This document shows, one piece after another, positions 18,120-27,946 of a DNA stretch of 64,000 nucleotides. The stretch spans positions 1,860,001-1,924,000 of the forward strand of contig NZ_CP063195.1 in assembly GCF_028609885.1 (NCBI RefSeq), read 5' to 3'. A model generated the notes under the pieces. The model did not search any database. It was not told where the DNA came from and worked only from the letters and a program-made list of their open reading frames with translations. Within the stretch, counting starts at the first letter, position 1; each line of letters starts with the position of its first letter. This stretch comes from Corynebacterium jeikeium. Its GTDB lineage: Bacteria; Actinomycetota; Actinomycetes; Mycobacteriales; Mycobacteriaceae. The position numbers were made by a program, and so were the translations under genes.

Positions 18120-19958
18120 CTACTTCTGCACCGGCGCCCACTCCGGGCCGGTCTCCGCCAGCTCCGGGTCGAGCTTCGGGAACAGCGGCTTAGGCTTGCT
18201 GAGCTTAGTGCCCGGCTGGATCTCCTGACGCGCCCACGTGGCCTTTTGCTTGGTGTAGTCGCCCATGATGACGGGGTAGGTGCGCCCTTCTTCGGGCAAC
18301 CCCATGCCCACCGGTTGGCGCGGAGACTCATCCTTTACCTCGACAACCTCCGGCTGGGCCGCCCAGATGCCCTCGCCGCCGAGAGTTTCGAAGATCTTCT
18401 GCGCGGAGAATGGCAGGTACGGGGTCAGCAGGGTGTTCACATCGGAGACAACCTGCAGAGCGGTGTACAGAACCGTAGCCAGGCGCTCGCGCTGGTCTTC
18501 GTCCTTCGCCAACTTCCACGGCTCCATAGCCGCGATGTACTGGTTCGCGCGTCCCGCGATGCGCATGGCCTCGGTGATGCCGGCCTTGAAGCGGGAGAGG
18601 TTGATGTTATCGCCGACAACCTCGAATGCCTTGGCGGACTCGGCGAGCAGCGCCTCGTCCTCTGCGGTCAGCGGCCCCGGGGTGGGAACCTCGCCGAAGT
18701 TCTTGTGAGCCATGGAGACGGTGCGGTTCACCAGGTTGCCCCACTCGTTGGCTAGCTCGGAGTTGATGCGGCGAACGAACTCGTCCCAGGTGAAATCCGT
18801 ATCGGTGGTCTCCGGCCCAGCGGTGGCGATAAAGTAACGCAGCGCGTCGGGGCCGAATTCCTTCAGGAAGTCGCGCACGTAGATCACCACACCCTTGGAG
18901 GAGGAGAACTTGGAACCCGACATCGTCAGGAACTCGGAGGATACGACCTCCGTCGGCAGGTTCAGCGCCGGATCGGCCAGATCGCCAGCCTCGCCGCCCT
19001 TGGAACCCTGACCGCCGTAGCCCAGCAGCTCTGCCGGCCAGATCTGAGAGTGAAAAGTGATGTTGTCCTTACCCATGAAGTAGTAGGACAGGGCCTCCGG
19101 GTCGTTCCACCACTTCCTCCAGGCATCCGGGTCGCCGATACGCCAGGCCCATTCGATGGACGCCGAGAGGTACCCCACGACGGCGTCAAACCAAACATAG
19201 AGTTTCTTCGCGTTGTTGTCCTGCCAGCCCTCGACGGGGATCGGCACGCCCCAGTCGATATCGCGGGACATGGCGCGCGGACGGATGTCTTCCAGCAGGT
19301 TCAGGGAGAACTTCAAGACATTCGGGCGCCAGTCGGTGCGGCCCTTGAGCCAGGTGGTGAGGGCTTCTGCCAGTGCGGGCAGGTCGAGCATGAAGTGCTC
19401 GGTGTCGATGAACTCCGGCGTTTCACCGTTGATCTTGGAACGCGGATCAATCAGGTCCTCGGGATCCAGCTGGTTTCCGCAGTTGTCGCACTGATCGCCG
19501 CGGGCGTCATTGGCACCACAGATCGGGCAGGTGCCCTCGATGTAGCGATCCGGGAGGGTACGACCGGTGGAAGAGCTGATAGCACCGCGGGTGGTCTGAG
19601 TGACCATGTAGCCGTTGTTGTACAGGCCGGTGAAGAGCTCCTGCACGACCGCGTAGTGGTTGCGGGTGGTGGTGCGGGTGAACAGGTCATAAGAAAGGCC
19701 GAGGCTCGCGAGATCCTCGACGATAATGCGGTTGTAGCGATCCGCCAACTCCTGGACGGTCGTGCCTTCCTTCTCCGCCTGCACCAGCAACGGGGTGCCG
19801 TGCTCGTCGGTGCCCGAAACCATGAGCACCTCATTGCCAGCCATTCGCTGATAACGTGCGAAAACGTCCGAAGGCACGCCGAACCCGGCGACGTGGCCGA
19901 TGTGGCGGGGGCCGTTAGCGTAGGGCCATGCAACTGAGGTGAGAACTCGTTTCGACAT
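18120..19958 (-). CDS. metG: Methionyl-tRNA synthetase
   Basis: 612 residues, class Ia. The HIGH motif is in [12 protein letters not shown] near residue 18, and the KMSKS loop appears as [10 protein letters not shown] zinc knuckle [20 protein letters not shown] (about 143-162) fits the four-cysteine MetRS group. The C-terminal part is the anticodon-binding helical bundle, without the dimerisation domain found in E. coli; this is common in actinobacteria. Charges tRNA-Met for initiation and elongation. Confidence 0.97.
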   Translation of the reverse strand: MSKRVLTSVAWPYANGPRHIGHVAGFGVPSDVFARYQRMAGNEVLMVSGTDEHGTPLLVQAEKEGTTVQELADRYNRIIVEDLASLGLSYDLFTRTTTRNHYAVVQELFTGLYNNGYMVTQTTRGAISSSTGRTLPDRYIEGTCPICGANDARGDQCDNCGNQLDPEDLIDPRSKINGETPEFIDTEHFMLDLPALAEALTTWLKGRTDWRPNVLKFSLNLLEDIRPRAMSRDIDWGVPIPVEGWQDNNAKKLYVWFDAVVGYLSASIEWAWRIGDPDAWRKWWNDPEALSYYFMGKDNITFHSQIWPAELLGYGGQGSKGGEAGDLADPALNLPTEVVSSEFLTMSGSKFSSSKGVVIYVRDFLKEFGPDALRYFIATAGPETTDTDFTWDEFVRRINSELANEWGNLVNRTVSMAHKNFGEVPTPGPLTAEDEALLAESAKAFEVVGDNINLSRFKAGITEAMRIAGRANQYIAAMEPWKLAKDEDQRERLATVLYTALQVVSDVNTLLTPYLPFSAQKIFETLGGEGIWAAQPEVVEVKDESPRQPVGMGLPEEGRTYPVIMGDYTKQKATWARQEIQPGTKLSKPKPLFPKLDPELAETGPEWAPVQK

Positions 19959-20006
19959 AACCCTTAGATTAGGTGATCCCCTACCACGACGCGAAAGCAG
20001 CCCGGC

Positions 20007-21695
20007 TTAGGAATGCTCTGCGTTGCCGTCTGCGACGGCCTGCGGAACATCGCTCCCGCCGCCGTAACGACGGCTGCGCTTAGCGGCCTTAGCTTCGCTC
20101 TGCTCGTTGATACGACGCTCGCGAGCCATACGCAGGGCGTATTCCCGCTGTGCCTTTTCGTCCAGGTACAGCTGGTCGTTAGACAGAGCCTTGTAGATGG
20201 AAAACATCAGGGCGATAATCACCAGCAAGAACGGGCTGGCGGCGATGATCGTCACGTTCTGCAGGTTGGTCAGCGCCTCGTCACCACCGGTAAGCAGCAG
20301 CATCAGGGCGATAATCGCGGTGAGCGCACCCCACAGCACAGTGACGCCACGGTTGGCGACCAGCTGTCCACGCTGCGACATGGAACCCATGACGGTGGAG
20401 GCGGAGTCTGCGGAAGTAATGAAGAAGGTCGCCAGCAGAATCATCGCAATGATGCTTGCTACCTGTCCCATCGGTAGAGTCTGCAGCAGGTTAAACAGCT
20501 GGCTGGTGGCCTCGCCATCACCCCAGATGGAATTGCCGGTTTCCTCCGCATTAACGGCGGCGCCGCCAAAGATAGAGAACCAGATGATGGTCACCATGGT
20601 TGGAACCATCAGGACGACACACACGAACTCGCGGATCGTACGGCCGCGGGAAATGCGGGCGAGGAACATGCCGACGAACGGAGACCAGGAGACCCACCAT
20701 GCCCAGTAGAAGATGGTCCAGGTACCCAGCCACTCATCTGCACCATCGCCGGAGTTAGCGGTGCGGGCGGCCATCTGGAAAAACTGGGACAGGTAGTTAC
20801 CCAGGGAGGTCGGGATCAGGTTCAGAATCACCACGGTCGGCCCGAGAATCAGGACGAACAAAGCGATGAGACCGGCCAGAACCATATTGGTGTTGGACAG
20901 GTACTGAATACCCTTGCCCACACCGGAAGCGGCGGAAGCCAGGAAGCACAGACCCAGGATCACGATGGTGCCGACGATCACCCACGTGCCAGGATTAGAA
21001 ATCAGCCCCGTGGCATCTAGACCGGACTGGATCTGCACTGCACCCAAGCCCAGGGAAGCCGCGGTACCGAAGACCGTCGCGAAGATGGCGGCAATATCGA
21101 TGATCTTGCCCAGCGCGCCCTCGGCGCGCTTCTCCCCGATCAACGGAATAAACGCCGCGGATAGCAGCTGCTTACGCCCCAGTCGGAAGGTGCCGTAAGC
21201 AATGGCCAGCGCCACGATGGCGTACAGCGACCACGGGTGCAGGCCCCAGTGGAACAGCGTGGAGGCGAAGGAGCTAGCCACATCGTTCTTCTGCTCCCCC
21301 GGCACGCCGTCGCGGTAGTAAGTCAGCGGCTCGGTCACACCGTAGAACATCAGGCCAATGCCCATGCCTGCGGCGAACATCATGGCCACCCAAGAGACGC
21401 TGTTGAACTCCGGCGGCTCGTTATCCTTGCCCAGGCGAATGTGCCCGAACTTACTGAACGCAATGAACAGAATGAACCCTACAAACACCGTGCCGGCGAG
21501 GACGTACAACCAGCCCCAGTCGCCTACGACATAGCTCAGTGCCGTCGAGGCGAAGGCGGCGAAGCTATCGCCACCAAATATGCCCCACAGCACGACAGCC
21601 AGGATGAGGGCTGCCGCACAGCCCGTGACCACCCAGTCGATGGACTGTTCCTGATCAGCCTCAGTCGGCGTTACTTCTTCTCTTGATACAGTCAT
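20007..21695 (-). CDS. BCCT-family carrier
   Basis: 562 residues with 12 predicted membrane helices. The family signature is [17 protein letters not shown], followed by [14 protein letters not shown]. The glycine-rich stretch [19 protein letters not shown] fits the sodium-coupled betaine/choline/carnitine carriers. The N-terminal tail is short and acidic and the C-terminal tail basic (KAAKRSRRY). The lengths resemble the LcoP/EctP type rather than BetP with its long sensor tail. It probably imports ectoine, betaine or proline under osmotic stress. Confidence 0.9.
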   Translation of the reverse strand: MTVSREEVTPTEADQEQSIDWVVTGCAAALILAVVLWGIFGGDSFAAFASTALSYVVGDWGWLYVLAGTVFVGFILFIAFSKFGHIRLGKDNEPPEFNSVSWVAMMFAAGMGIGLMFYGVTEPLTYYRDGVPGEQKNDVASSFASTLFHWGLHPWSLYAIVALAIAYGTFRLGRKQLLSAAFIPLIGEKRAEGALGKIIDIAAIFATVFGTAASLGLGAVQIQSGLDATGLISNPGTWVIVGTIVILGLCFLASAASGVGKGIQYLSNTNMVLAGLIALFVLILGPTVVILNLIPTSLGNYLSQFFQMAARTANSGDGADEWLGTWTIFYWAWWVSWSPFVGMFLARISRGRTIREFVCVVLMVPTMVTIIWFSIFGGAAVNAEETGNSIWGDGEATSQLFNLLQTLPMGQVASIIAMILLATFFITSADSASTVMGSMSQRGQLVANRGVTVLWGALTAIIALMLLLTGGDEALTNLQNVTIIAASPFLLVIIALMFSIYKALSNDQLYLDEKAQREYALRMARERRINEQSEAKAAKRSRRYGGGSDVPQAVADGNAEHS

Positions 21696-21867
21696 TCCTC
21701 AATATTGGGGGGTATTGTGGGCGCTTTTCAACCGCAGTGGTGCTCCAACCACGCCTGGACGGCGTCTTTAGCCTCGGCTTCTATCTCCCCTAAACCCCTA
21801 TTCACCTGCCCTTATCCCCCACACAGGCCACCCGCCTCTCAGCCCAGCTAAAAACCTTTAAAAAACT

Positions 21868-22791
21868 CTAATTTTTCTCGCGTCCGCGCAGCACAGCTTC
21901 ATAAAGCTCACGTTTGCTCACGCCCTTGGCCTTTGCCACGTCTCCGGCCGCCGCCTTCAGACGCTCCCCCTCCGCCACTTTCTGCTCCACCAACTCGACC
22001 AACGATTCCACGTCCGGCTCTGCCTGCTCGTCCGCGGCATCCACCACCACGCAGATCTCCCCCTTCACACCGCTCTCCGCCCAATCGGCCAGCTCCCGTA
22101 GTCCGCCGACCTTCACCTCTTCGAAGGTCTTCGTCAGCTCACGGCACACCGCCGCCTGTCGGTGATCCCCCAGCTCTTCGGCTGCCGCTTGCAGAGTCTT
22201 GGCCAGCCTGTGCGGGGATTCAAAGAAGCAGACGGCGTAGGGGGCGTCACTAAAGGAACTAAAAAACGAACGCCGAGCGCCGTCCTTGCGTGGTGCGAAG
22301 CCCAGGAACGCGAAGTGCCCCACCCCCAGGCCGGACAGTGCCAGAGCGGTCGGCACCGCAGAAGGGCCCGGCAGGCATGTCACCGGCACTCGAGCACGAC
22401 GGGCAGCGACGACCAGCGGGAACCCGGGATCGGAAACGGAGGGCATGCCGGCGTCTGTCACCACTAGCACGCGTCGGCCCTGCACTGCCTGCTCGACGAA
22501 GAACTCCGCCCGCTCGGCCTCGTTGTGGTCGAAGTTGGAGTAGATTCGACCGGAAATCTCCACTCCCAGCGTGTCCGCGAGCGCCCGGGTGCGGCGAGTA
22601 TCCTCCGCGGCCACGATGTCTGCGCTGGCCAGAGCGTCGATCAGCCGCACCGAAGCATCCAGCGGATTGCCCAGCGGCGTGGCCGCCAAGATTATTCCCC
22701 CCTGCGGCAGAGGTCGATTCTCGGCGGCGCGGGCAAGTAGCGCAGCGACTGCGTCTGCGGGGAGAGTCTTGGTTTCTACGGGTTCACTCAT
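21868..22791 (-). CDS. rsmI: 16S rRNA 2'-O-methyltransferase RsmI
   Basis: 307 residues. The SAM-binding loop is IILAATPLGNPLDASVRL, followed by VAAEDTRRTRALAD, VVTDAGMPSVSDPG and CLPGPSAVPTALALSG, the tetrapyrrole-methylase-fold signature of RsmI. The family methylates C1402 of 16S rRNA. The ATG at 22791 is used; the frame is open to 23064 but that overlaps the divergent pmt gene. The C-terminal region (SLVELVEQKVAEGERLK) is an extra HTH-like helix present in the family. Confidence 0.94.
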   Translation of the reverse strand: MSEPVETKTLPADAVAALLARAAENRPLPQGGIILAATPLGNPLDASVRLIDALASADIVAAEDTRRTRALADTLGVEISGRIYSNFDHNEAERAEFFVEQAVQGRRVLVVTDAGMPSVSDPGFPLVVAARRARVPVTCLPGPSAVPTALALSGLGVGHFAFLGFAPRKDGARRSFFSSFSDAPYAVCFFESPHRLAKTLQAAAEELGDHRQAAVCRELTKTFEEVKVGGLRELADWAESGVKGEICVVVDAADEQAEPDVESLVELVEQKVAEGERLKAAAGDVAKAKGVSKRELYEAVLRGREKN

Positions 22792-22852
22792 ACCCGCCAG
22801 TATGCCCGCCAGTGCGCCCGATTGTCCGGAGCTTCTACTACAGTTGGCTTTC

Positions 22853-24472
22853 GTGCCGACCACACCGACTCCCCCTCTAGCGGACAGCCATGAAGTGTCT
22901 GCCGACCAGCATGACACGACCGACGTGACCCGTCGCGTGCCTACCGCTGCGTCCGGCCGGCGCGCGTTCGCCTTCACCCGGTGGAAGGGCATCCTGATTG
23001 TCCTCGGCCTGTTCGGCGCGCTCAGTCGCCTGCTCATGCTGCAGCGCCCCACCGACGCGGGCACCCCGGTGTTCGACGAAAAGCACTATGTGCCGCAGGC
23101 CTGGCAGATTCTGCAGAGCTGGTCTAACCCACTAATCGGCGGCATTGAGGACAATCCAGGCTACGGTCTGGTCGTCCACCCGCCCCTGGGCAAGCAACTC
23201 GAGGCGCTGGGCATGGCCGTGTTTGGCTACACGCCATGGGGGTGGCGAATCATGTCCGCCCTGCTGGCTGTGGTGACGATCCTGCTTATTGCCACGATTG
23301 CGCGCCGAGTGTCAAAGTCCGACCTCATCGGCTTGTTCGCCGGCATTATTGCCCTGTGCGACGGGATCCTATTCGTCACGGGGCGCTCGGCCATGTTGGA
23401 CCACTTCCAAGTATTCCTGGTGTGCCTGGCGACTTATTTCGCGGTGCGAGATGCCGAGCAGATGGAGGCTCGCTTCCAGCGCGTCTGGGCCACTGGACGC
23501 ATCCACGATTTCGCCCTCGGCCCGCGCATGGGCTATCGCTGGTGGCGCTTCGCCGCGGGCGTGGCGCTGGGCTTGTCCCTCTCGGTGAAGTGGAATGGCC
23601 TGTACTACATGGCCTTTTTCGGGGTGACGATTGTTGCGGTTGATTATTTTCGACGCCGCCGTTTCGGCGTGCGCCGTCCCCTTTTAGGAACCGCGTTCTT
23701 CGACGCTCTGCCTTCCTTCTTCTCCATCGTGATCGTCCCTGCGATCCTGTACCTGGTCAGCTGGCGGGCGTGGTTCGCCTCCGAAACTGGCGTGTTCCGC
23801 CACGCCGTGGAGTCCGAGCAGTACGCCAACACCACCGGGGATTGGTTCTGGTCCTTCCTGCCAGATACTCTGCAGAACTTCATCTACTATCACGTGTCCG
23901 TCATGCGCTTTCACACGGAGCTGACGAACTCTAATGGCCACCACCACAACTGGGAATCCAAGCCGTGGTCCTGGCTGGTCTCCAGCCGTTCACTGATGTA
24001 CTACAACCCATCCAGCGACGAGGGCATCCACAAGGTGATCCTGCTGGTTGGTACGCCCGTCATCTGGTGGTTCTGCGTCCCCGCCATGCTGTGGGGGCTA
24101 TGGTGCCTCATCGTGCACAAGGATCGCCGCTGGGTGGTGCCCGTCATCGGCTTCGCCGCTGGCTTCCTGCCATGGCTAGTCAACCTGGATCGCCAGATGT
24201 ATCTGTTCTACGCGGCTAATTTGGCTCCGTTCCTGGCGATTGCGCTGGCCATGGCTCTGGGGCAACTGCTGCGCTGGCAGCGCCCGGACGTTGCTGCCCA
24301 ACCGCACTCCTCCCCCAAAGCCTTTGTGAAAGCTCGCCCTGGCCAGCTGCTGGTAGTAATCTACCTGATGCTGGTGGTCTGGAACTTCCTTTATTTCCTG
24401 CCGATCTACACGGCAACTCCGCTGTCCGATTTCGCCTTCGATATGCGGATGTGGCTGCCTTCCTGGCGCTAA
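22853..24472 (+). CDS. pmt: Protein O-mannosyltransferase
   Basis: 539 residues from the GTG at 22853, with about 11 membrane helices. This is the GT39-type Pmt that moves mannose from a polyprenol carrier onto secreted proteins. The catalytic DE pair is in PVFDEKHYVPQAW (luminal loop 1). The motifs LSVKWNGLYYM and GHHHNWESKPWSW are also typical. An in-frame ATG at 22802 would leave only 10 bp to the rsmI start. Neither start has a clear ribosome-binding site, suggesting a leaderless transcript. The rsmI/pmt divergence is conserved in corynebacteria. Confidence 0.92.
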   Translation: MPTTPTPPLADSHEVSADQHDTTDVTRRVPTAASGRRAFAFTRWKGILIVLGLFGALSRLLMLQRPTDAGTPVFDEKHYVPQAWQILQSWSNPLIGGIEDNPGYGLVVHPPLGKQLEALGMAVFGYTPWGWRIMSALLAVVTILLIATIARRVSKSDLIGLFAGIIALCDGILFVTGRSAMLDHFQVFLVCLATYFAVRDAEQMEARFQRVWATGRIHDFALGPRMGYRWWRFAAGVALGLSLSVKWNGLYYMAFFGVTIVAVDYFRRRRFGVRRPLLGTAFFDALPSFFSIVIVPAILYLVSWRAWFASETGVFRHAVESEQYANTTGDWFWSFLPDTLQNFIYYHVSVMRFHTELTNSNGHHHNWESKPWSWLVSSRSLMYYNPSSDEGIHKVILLVGTPVIWWFCVPAMLWGLWCLIVHKDRRWVVPVIGFAAGFLPWLVNLDRQMYLFYAANLAPFLAIALAMALGQLLRWQRPDVAAQPHSSPKAFVKARPGQLLVVIYLMLVVWNFLYFLPIYTATPLSDFAFDMRMWLPSWR

Positions 24473-24482
24473 ACTCCCGGCG

Positions 24483-25265
24483 TTAGTCCCAGCCCCGCGG
24501 GCGCGGCTGACCAAGCTCAAAGGTGGAGTTACGTCGGGCATCGCTGGGGCTGAAGTGCACCGGCTGGGCCATCAGCGCGCGGAAAGACTGCTGCAACGGC
24601 ATGAACACGTTTTGCCTACCGGCCCACACCACGACCAGAGCCACGACCGCTGCAAGATGCACCAGCAGAAGCCATAGGGTAGTCAGGCTGCCTTCTTCCC
24701 CGACCATGCTCAGCACGATCTCCCGGGTTGCGAACCCTAATCCGAAACCCCATAGCCCCAGATAGATAGGCAAAACCGCCGAGGCCGCCTTCGGGCGCCA
24801 AGCCGCCCACAGAAGGCCACCGGCCAGTGCAAAGCGCATCGTTGCCGCGTCGGAGACCAGACGGAGTTGGGACGAGTCGGCGTCATCCCCAAGGGGCGGG
24901 CCAAACAACATCGACAGGCCCCACACAACATAGACCAGCGCCACGATGACAAGGGCGGAGCGCCCAAAGAGCAAAGGCAACTGACGGCGGCGCAGTCCCC
25001 CGCTGATCTGTGGGTTGTGATCGGCCTGCTCCAGAACTTGTGCGAGCAGCGCAGCCTTCTGCTCGTCGCCCGGCTCCGTCGCAGGCTCACCTTCGGTCGG
25101 GGTGGCGGAGACGTTCATCCGGCGGCCCAGCGCGGTGACGGTGGAATACCAGCGCTGGCAGTCCTCGCAGGCGGCAAGGTGCGCGTCGACCAGGTCGTCG
25201 GACAGCTCGGCGGTTTCGCCGTCGAGCCGGGCGGACATCGAAGTCCTGACCGCTTGACAGTCCAT
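24483..25265 (-). CDS. Zinc-finger anti-sigma-like membrane protein
   Basis: 260 residues. The N-terminus has an anti-sigma zinc motif: Cys3, then His29-x3-Cys33-x2-Cys36 in AHLAACEDCQRWYS. Five or so hydrophobic helices follow. This is the zf-HC2 architecture of membrane anti-sigma factors. No sigma-factor gene adjoins it, so its partner, if any, is elsewhere. It ends 10 nt from the convergent pmt stop. It may follow the DoxX gene in one transcript (gap 36 nt). Confidence 0.75.
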   Translation of the reverse strand: MDCQAVRTSMSARLDGETAELSDDLVDAHLAACEDCQRWYSTVTALGRRMNVSATPTEGEPATEPGDEQKAALLAQVLEQADHNPQISGGLRRRQLPLLFGRSALVIVALVYVVWGLSMLFGPPLGDDADSSQLRLVSDAATMRFALAGGLLWAAWRPKAASAVLPIYLGLWGFGLGFATREIVLSMVGEEGSLTTLWLLLVHLAAVVALVVVWAGRQNVFMPLQQSFRALMAQPVHFSPSDARRNSTFELGQPRPRGWD

Positions 25266-25301
25266 GCGCTTAATCCCGCCTCTTACGTGCTTGACTTAAC
25301 T

Positions 25302-25724
25302 TCAGCCGAAGCGCGACAGTGCCCTATCCAGGCTCGCGCGTCCCGCGCCGAAAACAACAATCATCATAAGCGAGACGACCAGGAGCAGCACAAACTCCAT
25401 GCCCCCATCGGTGACGAAAAAACCGTTGGACCAGTGCACGAAGTACAGCACCAATGCGCTGTAGATGGCGAATAGTCCGGCAACTGCCGTGGTCAGCAAA
25501 CCAACGATGAGCATTGCGCCGCCGAGCATCTCGAAGCTGGCGGCCGCCCAGGCGCTGACTTTCGGCTGCGGAATGTGCAGGCGGTCGAAGGTGGCGATGG
25601 TGCCGGTTACTCCGCTCATGCCGTCGATAAAGACCTTCTTCCAGCCGTGGGCAATGAAGATCACGCCGGTGACAAGGCGCAGTAGCAGCAAAGCCGCGTC
25701 ACGCGCTGCAGGGTGGTTCAGCAT
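25302..25724 (-). CDS. DoxX-family membrane protein
   Basis: 140 residues with four membrane helices (LLLRLVTGVIFIAHGWKKVF, the middle pair, and the C-terminal LLLVVSLMMIVVFG). This is the compact DoxX fold. In mycobacteria a DoxX protein works with SodA and SseA in oxidative stress; that partnership is not visible here. It lies between glpR (gap 15 nt) and the anti-sigma-like gene, all leftward, and may be co-transcribed with them. Confidence 0.82.
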   Translation of the reverse strand: MLNHPAARDAALLLLRLVTGVIFIAHGWKKVFIDGMSGVTGTIATFDRLHIPQPKVSAWAAASFEMLGGAMLIVGLLTTAVAGLFAIYSALVLYFVHWSNGFFVTDGGMEFVLLLVVSLMMIVVFGAGRASLDRALSRFG

Positions 25725-25739
25725 GCGGAAGGTTTACCC

Positions 25740-27119
25740 CTAGACCGCGCGGATGCCGGAGCGCGGATCGATGTATTCCTTGTCCGAGCCGGAAGCGGAT
25801 GGTCCGTTCGTGTCCGGACCCCCACCCGGAAGGTCGAAGAAGTCACTGCCGTCGGCGTACTCCAGGTTGCTGAAGGCCGGGTCGTCTTCGTCGGTCTCCA
25901 GGATCACGGCGCCCGGGCGGATCAGGCGATCCGGCACGCCCAGCTCGTCGTCCTCCGTGTTGCGCACACCCAGGCGGGCGCGGCGCATACGCACCAGGCG
26001 GCGGTGGCGCAGCTCGCGCTCCTCGATGGCCTGGCGGCGGAGCATCACCAGGTAGAAGGCAGTGAAGGCAACCATGGCCACGAAGGTCAGCCACACGCCG
26101 CTGCCCAGAGCCAGGCTGGCGCCGAAGGTCAGCACGCACAGAGCCAGCAGTACCAGCAGCACCTTCTTGCGGCGGTTCTGGCGTTCGCGGGCCAGGCGCG
26201 CGGAGGCCACTGGGTCGTACACGCCGCGGCCGCGACGGGCGGCCAGGTACTTCAGATCGGCCTCGCTCAGCTCGTCGGACTCCTCGAGGATGTCCAGGTT
26301 CTTGCCCTCCGGGGCTGCATCGACGTGGTCTACCAAATCTGGTGACGCCTTCACGTCCCCGCCGCGCACGTACCCAGTCGGGACTGCGGCGTATGCGGCT
26401 TGGCGGGCGCTCTGTTCTTCAGCCTGCTCTTCGACCTGCTCTTCGGCCTGGTCCTCAGACTGCTGGGCCTGCTCAGTCGGTCCAGCCTCCTCAGTGTGCT
26501 CAGCAGCTACGTCCGCAGTTTCGGCGCTCATCTGCGCCTTCTTCACCGGGGAGAACTCGCCGGTGTCCATCTCATCCTGAGCGGTGTAGCGCACTGCGCT
26601 GCCCGCTGCAGCCGCCGCTACGACCTTTTCGGAGCTCTCGCCGGACTCTCCCTCGGCCGCGTCCTCCGCTTGGGCGTCAGTCGCCTCCGCGTCAGTCGCC
26701 TCTGCGTCAGCCACTTCAGCGTCTACTACCTCGCCGTCAACGACTTCCCCATCAACGATCTCGGTAGCCTCGGCGCCCTTACTTCCCTTGTTTTGCTCGT
26801 CGCTATCCTTCGTGGTCATCAGCGCCCGCAGACCACGCGCATTGCCCGACTTCGCGTCGGACACGGAATCTTCGTCTTCCAGCAGAACGTACTCGGGCTC
26901 AGCGTCGACCAGCTCCAGCTCCTCGTCATCGGAGGACATGTACAGCCCTTCGGCGGGCTTGAGCTTGCGCTTCGCCTTCAGCGTGCTTCCACCCCTATGC
27001 AGCACGCGGGTTTCACTCAGTGCCTGGGCAGTCCGTCGCACGGGTTTTTGGTTGCGCAGCAAAAGCGGCGCCAAAAGCACCAACCAGACGGCGGCAATGA
27101 GCAAAAGGGAGCCGGACAC
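25740..27119 (-). CDS. glpR: Divisome membrane protein GlpR/SepX-like
   Basis: 459 residues. An N-terminal helix (LLLIAAVWLVLLAPLLL) is followed by a short conserved basic segment. A very acidic, low-complexity stretch (about 75-290) includes repeats such as EIVDGEVVDGEVVDAEVAD. Two membrane helices sit near 315-360 and a conserved C-terminal tail follows. This matches actinobacterial SepX (Streptomyces, M. tuberculosis Rv0996) and C. glutamicum GlpR, the membrane receptor of the gephyrin-like Glp at the division site. The galU-glp-rimJ-glpR order supports the assignment. Confidence 0.8.
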   Translation of the reverse strand: MSGSLLLIAAVWLVLLAPLLLRNQKPVRRTAQALSETRVLHRGGSTLKAKRKLKPAEGLYMSSDDEELELVDAEPEYVLLEDEDSVSDAKSGNARGLRALMTTKDSDEQNKGSKGAEATEIVDGEVVDGEVVDAEVADAEATDAEATDAQAEDAAEGESGESSEKVVAAAAAGSAVRYTAQDEMDTGEFSPVKKAQMSAETADVAAEHTEEAGPTEQAQQSEDQAEEQVEEQAEEQSARQAAYAAVPTGYVRGGDVKASPDLVDHVDAAPEGKNLDILEESDELSEADLKYLAARRGRGVYDPVASARLARERQNRRKKVLLVLLALCVLTFGASLALGSGVWLTFVAMVAFTAFYLVMLRRQAIEERELRHRRLVRMRRARLGVRNTEDDELGVPDRLIRPGAVILETDEDDPAFSNLEYADGSDFFDLPGGGPDTNGPSASGSDKEYIDPRSGIRAV

Positions 27120-27228
27120 GAGTATCAGTTCTCCTCAAATTGTGGGAAGTTTATGCGGGCAGCGTGAGCAGTCAAGCGCTAGCCACGCTACCCGCGTTGC
27201 CTTAAATTCTGCGATAGCCACGCCGGTG

Positions 27229-27939
27229 CTAGTTTCGGTTCACAGCCAACCCCAAGATTCCGCGGTTCACCAGCGTGCGAACCACCCCTTCCGGAGCTAC
27301 TTCCTCCTGCGTCTGTGCTACCAGTAGGTGGTCCCGCCATTCGCCGTTGATGTGCAGGTTTCGCTGCAGGTGCCCTTCGATGCGGAAGCCGGTTTTCTCC
27401 AGTACCTTTCTGGACGCCACGTTCTCCGGCATGACCGTAGCTTCTATCCTGTGCAGCCCCACTACCTGCATTCCCAAGTCCACCCCCAGCGCTACCGCCG
27501 CGGTAGCTACGCCTTGGCCTTGGAAACGCGAGTGCACCCAGTAGCCGATCCAGGCGCTGGATACTGTTCCATATTGGATGTTGCCGATCGTCAGCTGACC
27601 CGCAAACTCCCCATCAATGTCGATGACCATCGGCACCAACACGCGGTCGGCAGACAGAATCTGCAGGTTGTGGAAAGTTTTCCTCCAAGCCTGTGGGCTG
27701 TGCGCTGTCGCCCAGTCCCCTTGCACGGTCGGCTCAAAGGGTTGCAATAGTTGCTGGTCTTCAATCCGCGCTGCGCTCCACCTCTCCCCGTCTGTGGCGC
27801 GCACGGGGCGCAGAGCTACCGGCAGTCCGGCGGGGGCGTCATTAAGATCTCCATGAGAGTGCCCGCGACTTAAAACGGTGCGCGTGTGCTGCTCGGGCAC
27901 CGCGGCGGGGGCGAAGGCAGCACGCAGTCGGTGAAGCAC
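27229..27939 (-). CDS. rimJ: RimJ-type GNAT N-acetyltransferase
   Basis: 236 residues from the GTG at 27939 (AAGGA site, 7 nt after the glp stop); a longer frame overlaps glp. It has the GNAT acetyl-CoA loop HSRFQGQGVATAAVALGVD and the closing motif NVASRKVLEKTGF, which with GLHRIEATV is the RimJ/RimL pattern. The family acetylates N-termini of ribosomal proteins such as S5 or other amines. The exact substrate is unknown. Co-transcription with galU-glp-glpR is likely. Confidence 0.85.
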   Translation of the reverse strand: MLHRLRAAFAPAAVPEQHTRTVLSRGHSHGDLNDAPAGLPVALRPVRATDGERWSAARIEDQQLLQPFEPTVQGDWATAHSPQAWRKTFHNLQILSADRVLVPMVIDIDGEFAGQLTIGNIQYGTVSSAWIGYWVHSRFQGQGVATAAVALGVDLGMQVVGLHRIEATVMPENVASRKVLEKTGFRIEGHLQRNLHINGEWRDHLLVAQTQEEVAPEGVVRTLVNRGILGLAVNRN

Positions 27940-27946
27940 GGGCGGG

